Of a stretch of DNA of 36,072 nucleotides, positions 33,095 through 36,072 are shown one piece after another. The notes beneath the pieces are model-generated. The model was not told the DNA's origin, searched no databases, and saw nothing but the letters and a program-made list of their open reading frames with translations. This DNA comes from Arthrobacter sp. ZGTC412 (GTDB lineage Bacteria; Actinomycetota; Actinomycetes; Actinomycetales; Micrococcaceae). Location: positions 1-36,072 of the forward strand of contig NZ_PJII01000028.1 of NCBI RefSeq assembly GCF_002929215.1, written 5' to 3'. Every line of letters begins with the position of its first letter. Position 1 is the stretch's first letter. The translations under genes were made by a program, and so were the position numbers.

Positions 33095-34867
33095 ATGAAA
33101 ACACTCCCCGAGGTCGCCTCCGCTCCGGCGGAAACCCCGTCGCGAACTGATTTCCCGGCACCCAAGTACCGCAGAATACTGGGCGTCGACCGCAGCCAGC
33201 TGCTTTTCTGGGCAACCATCATCGTCCTGGCGCTCCTGGTCCTTGCACCTGTGGTCCCCACGCTGTACCAATCGGTGATGGACCGTCCTCTCTATGAGGA
33301 GGGCGGTCTGTTCACCACGGAAAACTTCACCCGGCTCTTTACTGAAGCTGGCTTCGGCATGGTGGCAGTCAATACGCTGATCTTTGCTGTGATGACCACA
33401 GTCCTGACGCTGCTGATCGCCGTCCCAATGGCCATCGTGGTCGTGCGCACCAACATTCCCGGCCGCAGGTTCTTCGGGGCGGCCATGCAGTGGCCGTTCT
33501 TTATCTCCTCCCTGATCCTGGGTTTTGGCTGGATCACCATGTACGGGCCGGCCGGCTTCGCCAGCGTGGAGGTCCGACGCGTCCTGGGCTTCCTGCCCTG
33601 GGACCTGTACACCATCCCCGGCATGGCTATCACCGAGGCTGTGGCACTTGCACCCATCGCCTACGTCTTCTGCTCCAACGCGCTGCGCAACTCGGACGCA
33701 TCCCTCGAAGGCGCTGCCCAGACCGTAGGAGCCGGCCCGTTCCGGATCCTGTGGTCCGTGATCATCCCGATGCTCCGCCCGCCGATGGTGTACAGCTCCG
33801 TGCTGGTCTTCAGCATGTCCATCGAAACCCTTTCCATTCCGCTGCTCTACGGCCAGCCGGTAGGAATCACGGTCTTCGCGACGTTCCTGTACAAGAACGG
33901 GCTGCAGTCCATAGACCCCGACTACGGCATCCTCGGCGCCGCGTCGGTGATTATCCTGCTGGTGACAATCCTTCTCGTCGCCGTCCAGGCCAAGCTCCTC
34001 AAAGACGCCAAGCGTTTCGTCTCCGTCCGCGGCAAGGCCACCAGGCCGCGCCTGCTGGACCTGGGCTGGATCAAATGGCTCTCGGTCGCCTTCATCACCA
34101 TCTACGTGGTCATCGGTGCGCTGGTCCCGATCGCCGGCCTGGTGATGCGCTCCTTCACCAAGGTGTTCACCCCGCTGCAGAACCCGCTCCTCTCATTGAC
34201 AATGGGCAACTACCAGCGCATCATCGAGTTCCCGGTCTACCTCGCCTCGATCCGCAACAGCCTCATCGTTGCAAGCGTCGGCGCCGTCCTGGTCAGTGTG
34301 CTGGCCGTCGTCGCCGTCGTCGTCTCGAAGCGCTCCACCTTCCGCTACCGCAGGGTCATCGAGTACCTGGCCCTGGCCCCGCAGGCCATGCCCGGCCTGA
34401 TCATCGGTATCGGCCTGTTCTGGGCGTTCTCCTTCCTGCCCTTCAACATGGGCTCCCTGCTCCAGGGCACCATCTGGGCCATCATCATCGGCTTCGGACT
34501 CCGGGCCCTGCCCAGCGCCTTCGGTTCCATCTCACCGGCCGTCATGCAGATCGGGGAGGAGCTGGACAACGCGGCCCGCGTCAACGGCGCCGACTGGCTC
34601 AAAATGTTCCTCCGTATCCTCGTGAAGCTCCTCACCCCCGCCTTCGTCGCCGCCATGGTCCTGACCTTCGTGGTGATGATGAAGGAATACTCCCCGGCGA
34701 TCTTCCTCGGCTCGGCCGACACCAACATCATCGGCACCACCATGCTCGAGCTCTGGGTCCAGGGCAACACCGGATCAGTGGCCGCCCTGGCCACCATTCA
34801 GATCGCAATTACTGCAGCCTTCGTCGGCATCGCCGGCCTGCTCATGAAAGGTAAAAAAGATGCCTGA
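33095..34867 (+). CDS. Fe3+/AfuB-type ABC permease with two membrane domains (copy 2)
   Basis: A 590-aa paralogue of the permease at 19727, with the same length and the same two EAA loops (SLEGAAQTVGAGPFRILWSV and EELDNAARVNGADWLKMFL). The N-terminal ~25 residues before FPAPKYRRILG differ most; the membrane core is nearly identical. The start is set at ATG 33095 because the upstream frame from 33068 has no Shine-Dalgarno and its 9 extra residues are not shared with copy 1. It follows its binding-protein gene by 30 nt and overlaps the ATPase gene by 8 nt, exactly as in copy 1. Confidence 0.93.
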   Translation: MKTLPEVASAPAETPSRTDFPAPKYRRILGVDRSQLLFWATIIVLALLVLAPVVPTLYQSVMDRPLYEEGGLFTTENFTRLFTEAGFGMVAVNTLIFAVMTTVLTLLIAVPMAIVVVRTNIPGRRFFGAAMQWPFFISSLILGFGWITMYGPAGFASVEVRRVLGFLPWDLYTIPGMAITEAVALAPIAYVFCSNALRNSDASLEGAAQTVGAGPFRILWSVIIPMLRPPMVYSSVLVFSMSIETLSIPLLYGQPVGITVFATFLYKNGLQSIDPDYGILGAASVIILLVTILLVAVQAKLLKDAKRFVSVRGKATRPRLLDLGWIKWLSVAFITIYVVIGALVPIAGLVMRSFTKVFTPLQNPLLSLTMGNYQRIIEFPVYLASIRNSLIVASVGAVLVSVLAVVAVVVSKRSTFRYRRVIEYLALAPQAMPGLIIGIGLFWAFSFLPFNMGSLLQGTIWAIIIGFGLRALPSAFGSISPAVMQIGEELDNAARVNGADWLKMFLRILVKLLTPAFVAAMVLTFVVMMKEYSPAIFLGSADTNIIGTTMLELWVQGNTGSVAALATIQIAITAAFVGIAGLLMKGKKDA

Positions 34868-35990
34868 CGTCGTCGTCAAGAATCTCCGCAAAGACTTCGG
34901 AGGGATCACCGTCCTCCACGAAGTCAGCTTCACCATCAAGGACGGGGAGTTCTTCACCCTCCTGGGCCCCTCCGGCTGCGGAAAGTCCACCACCCTGTCC
35001 TGCCTCGCCGGCCTGGAACAGCCGACGTCGGGCTCCATCGCCGTCGGAAACACCGTCCTGGTCGATGACTCCTCGAACAAATTTGTCCCGCCGGAAGAGC
35101 GCAATCTGGGCATGGTCTTCCAGTCCTACGCGCTGTGGCCGCACATGACCCTGGCACAAAACCTGGCCATGCCCCTTAACATCCGCAAGGTCCCCAAAGC
35201 AGAGCAGAACACCCTGATCCACGACGCCCTGGACAAGGTCGGCCTGGCCCACCTGGCACACCGCTACCCGCACCAGCTCTCAGGCGGCCAACAGCAGCGC
35301 GTCGCCCTCGCCCGCGCCCTCGTCTACTCACCCAAGGTCCTGCTCCTGGACGAACCGCTCTCCAACCTGGACGCCAAACTCCGCGAACAGGCCCGCGTCT
35401 GGCTCAAACGACTGCAGTCCGAACTCGGCATCACCACCGTCTACGTCACCCACGACCAGGAAGAAGCCCTGGCCATGAGCGACCGCATCGCGGTGATGTC
35501 CAACGGCAATATGCTCCAGGTCGCCCCGCCCGAGGAAATCTACGAACGCCCCGCCACGGCAGAAGTCGCCGCCTTCATCGGACGCTCCAACTTCCTCGAC
35601 GGCATCATCACCTCAACCATCGGCGACCGGGCGATCGTCCGGCTCGAAGACACCGGGGAGACTGTCACCGCAGTCTTGGCAGACCAGATGAACGACGGCG
35701 ACCCGGTCACAGTGGCCTTCCGCCCCGAAAAGGCAACGCTGGCGCCGCTGGGAGACCCGGTCCCGTCGGGGACCGTGGGCTTGCCGGTGGAAATCCTCAC
35801 CACCTCCTATGTCGGCTCACGCTACGAATACGAACTGCGCTACGGCGCGCGCACGCTGGCAGTGGACAGCAAGAACAACGCCTTGCACGGGGACCTCATG
35901 CTCATGGTCCCGATCGAAGCCCTGCGGCTTTACCCGCGGGCGAACGTCGTCTCCAAGGACGCCGCCGAACTCATGGCAGTAATCCCGTAA
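34860..35990 (+). CDS. Fe3+/AfuC-type ABC ATP-binding protein (copy 2)
   Basis: A 376-aa paralogue of the ATPase at 21492. Walker A GPSGCGKST (36-44), the signature [15 protein letters not shown] and Walker B LLLDEPLSNLDAKL are unchanged. Within the first ~240 residues only a handful of positions differ (for example GGITVL versus GGNTVL, LAQNLA versus LAENLA). The TOBE-type C-terminal part is much more diverged (ATLAPLGDPVPSGTVGLPVE versus VFLTNRGAELPTDAIVLNAD). The operon is probably read through to the next gene, which starts 48 nt downstream with no terminator between. Confidence 0.95.
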   Translation: MPDVVVKNLRKDFGGITVLHEVSFTIKDGEFFTLLGPSGCGKSTTLSCLAGLEQPTSGSIAVGNTVLVDDSSNKFVPPEERNLGMVFQSYALWPHMTLAQNLAMPLNIRKVPKAEQNTLIHDALDKVGLAHLAHRYPHQLSGGQQQRVALARALVYSPKVLLLDEPLSNLDAKLREQARVWLKRLQSELGITTVYVTHDQEEALAMSDRIAVMSNGNMLQVAPPEEIYERPATAEVAAFIGRSNFLDGIITSTIGDRAIVRLEDTGETVTAVLADQMNDGDPVTVAFRPEKATLAPLGDPVPSGTVGLPVEILTTSYVGSRYEYELRYGARTLAVDSKNNALHGDLMLMVPIEALRLYPRANVVSKDAAELMAVIP

Positions 35991-36037
35991 CCTCCGGTCC
36001 GTCAAAGAGACCTGGATATATAGAAAAGGAAAAACCC

Positions 36038-36072
36038 GTGACTGAATCCAAGCAGTACCAGCTGGCCGTCCT
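36038..36072 (+). CDS. Start of next gene, truncated by window edge
   Basis: GTG 36038 has AAAAGGA (36024-36030) at good spacing. Only the first dozen residues are visible (MTESKQYQLAVL, the last codon incomplete). It is co-directional with importer 2, 48 nt away, so it is likely in the operon. A YxLAVL beta-strand start occurs in many nucleotide-binding enzymes, including the isopropylmalate/tartrate dehydrogenase group, but the fragment is too short for assignment. Confidence 0.6.
   Translation, partial: MTESKQYQLAV

Larger units (their letters stand above)
31889..35990 (+). repeat. Second copy of a duplicated three-gene importer operon (first copy 18515-22622)
   Basis: Gene order, lengths and overlaps match the 18515-22622 operon. 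DNA identity is not uniform: it is highest around the permease-ATPase junction (21200-21650 versus 34570-35020), where long runs match even at silent positions, and lowest in the binding-protein genes and the TOBE-coding 3' ends. This pattern suggests duplication followed by gene conversion in the middle. Confidence 0.85.

Noticed and set aside
1-36072. CRISPR arrays, tRNA genes, transposases or prophage genes
   Set aside because: No regularly spaced repeats, no cloverleaf-like sequence and no transposase, integrase or phage structural frames were recognised on reading both strands.

Overview
This window comes from a high-GC actinobacterium. Gene content and order suggest the Arthrobacter/Pseudarthrobacter group (Micrococcaceae): a HU gene next to a 5S rRNA end, a fused CopD-CtaG protein, frequent GTG and TTG starts, and start/stop-coupled operons. 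The genus is inferred from protein character only; no search was possible.

Left part (1-8.7 kb) is mostly housekeeping. It opens with the 3' end of a 5S rRNA and its hairpin. Then follow a HU-family nucleoid protein with a strong terminator, a fused CopD/CtaG membrane protein coupled to a thioredoxin-NHL repeat protein, and a perfect 15-bp terminator stem. On the minus strand lie an exported membrane-anchored unknown, a HerA-like ATPase (DUF853 type) and a GNAT acetyltransferase.

Middle part (8.7-17.4 kb) is a divergent nutrient-scavenging locus. On the minus strand an FAD/NAD(P)-binding oxidoreductase is split into two overlapping ORFs by an apparent +1 frameshift, with the GNAT gene directly downstream. 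On the plus strand are a polar amino-acid type ABC importer (permease, ATPase, lipoprotein), a DUF1684 protein, and two FMN-dependent luciferase-like monooxygenases. The arrangement resembles loci that import and oxidatively break down sulfur- or nitrogen-containing small molecules, but no substrate can be read from the sequence.

Right part (17.6-36.07 kb) is an accessory catabolic island. Two paralogous Fe3+/AfuABC-type importers (18.5-22.6 kb and 31.9-36.0 kb; both have 590-aa permeases and 376-aa ATPases) flank a compact gene set. That set is aconitase, an uncharacterised 94-aa protein, dimeric NADP-type isocitrate dehydrogenase, a succinate-semialdehyde-type aldehyde dehydrogenase, a cupin, an ABM-fold monooxygenase, a DeoR regulator, an RraA-like protein and a FadR-type GntR regulator. 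A second GntR (FCD) regulator is divergent from the first importer. Palindromes with a TGGTCGACCA core lie before the RraA-like gene and twice before the second importer, one of them inside a recognisable promoter; the neighbouring FadR-type protein is the obvious candidate to bind them. The most economical reading is a regulated system for uptake of an organic acid (perhaps tricarboxylate-like) and its conversion through aconitase and isocitrate dehydrogenase to 2-oxoglutarate. A new GTG-started gene begins at the right edge and is cut off after 11 complete codons.
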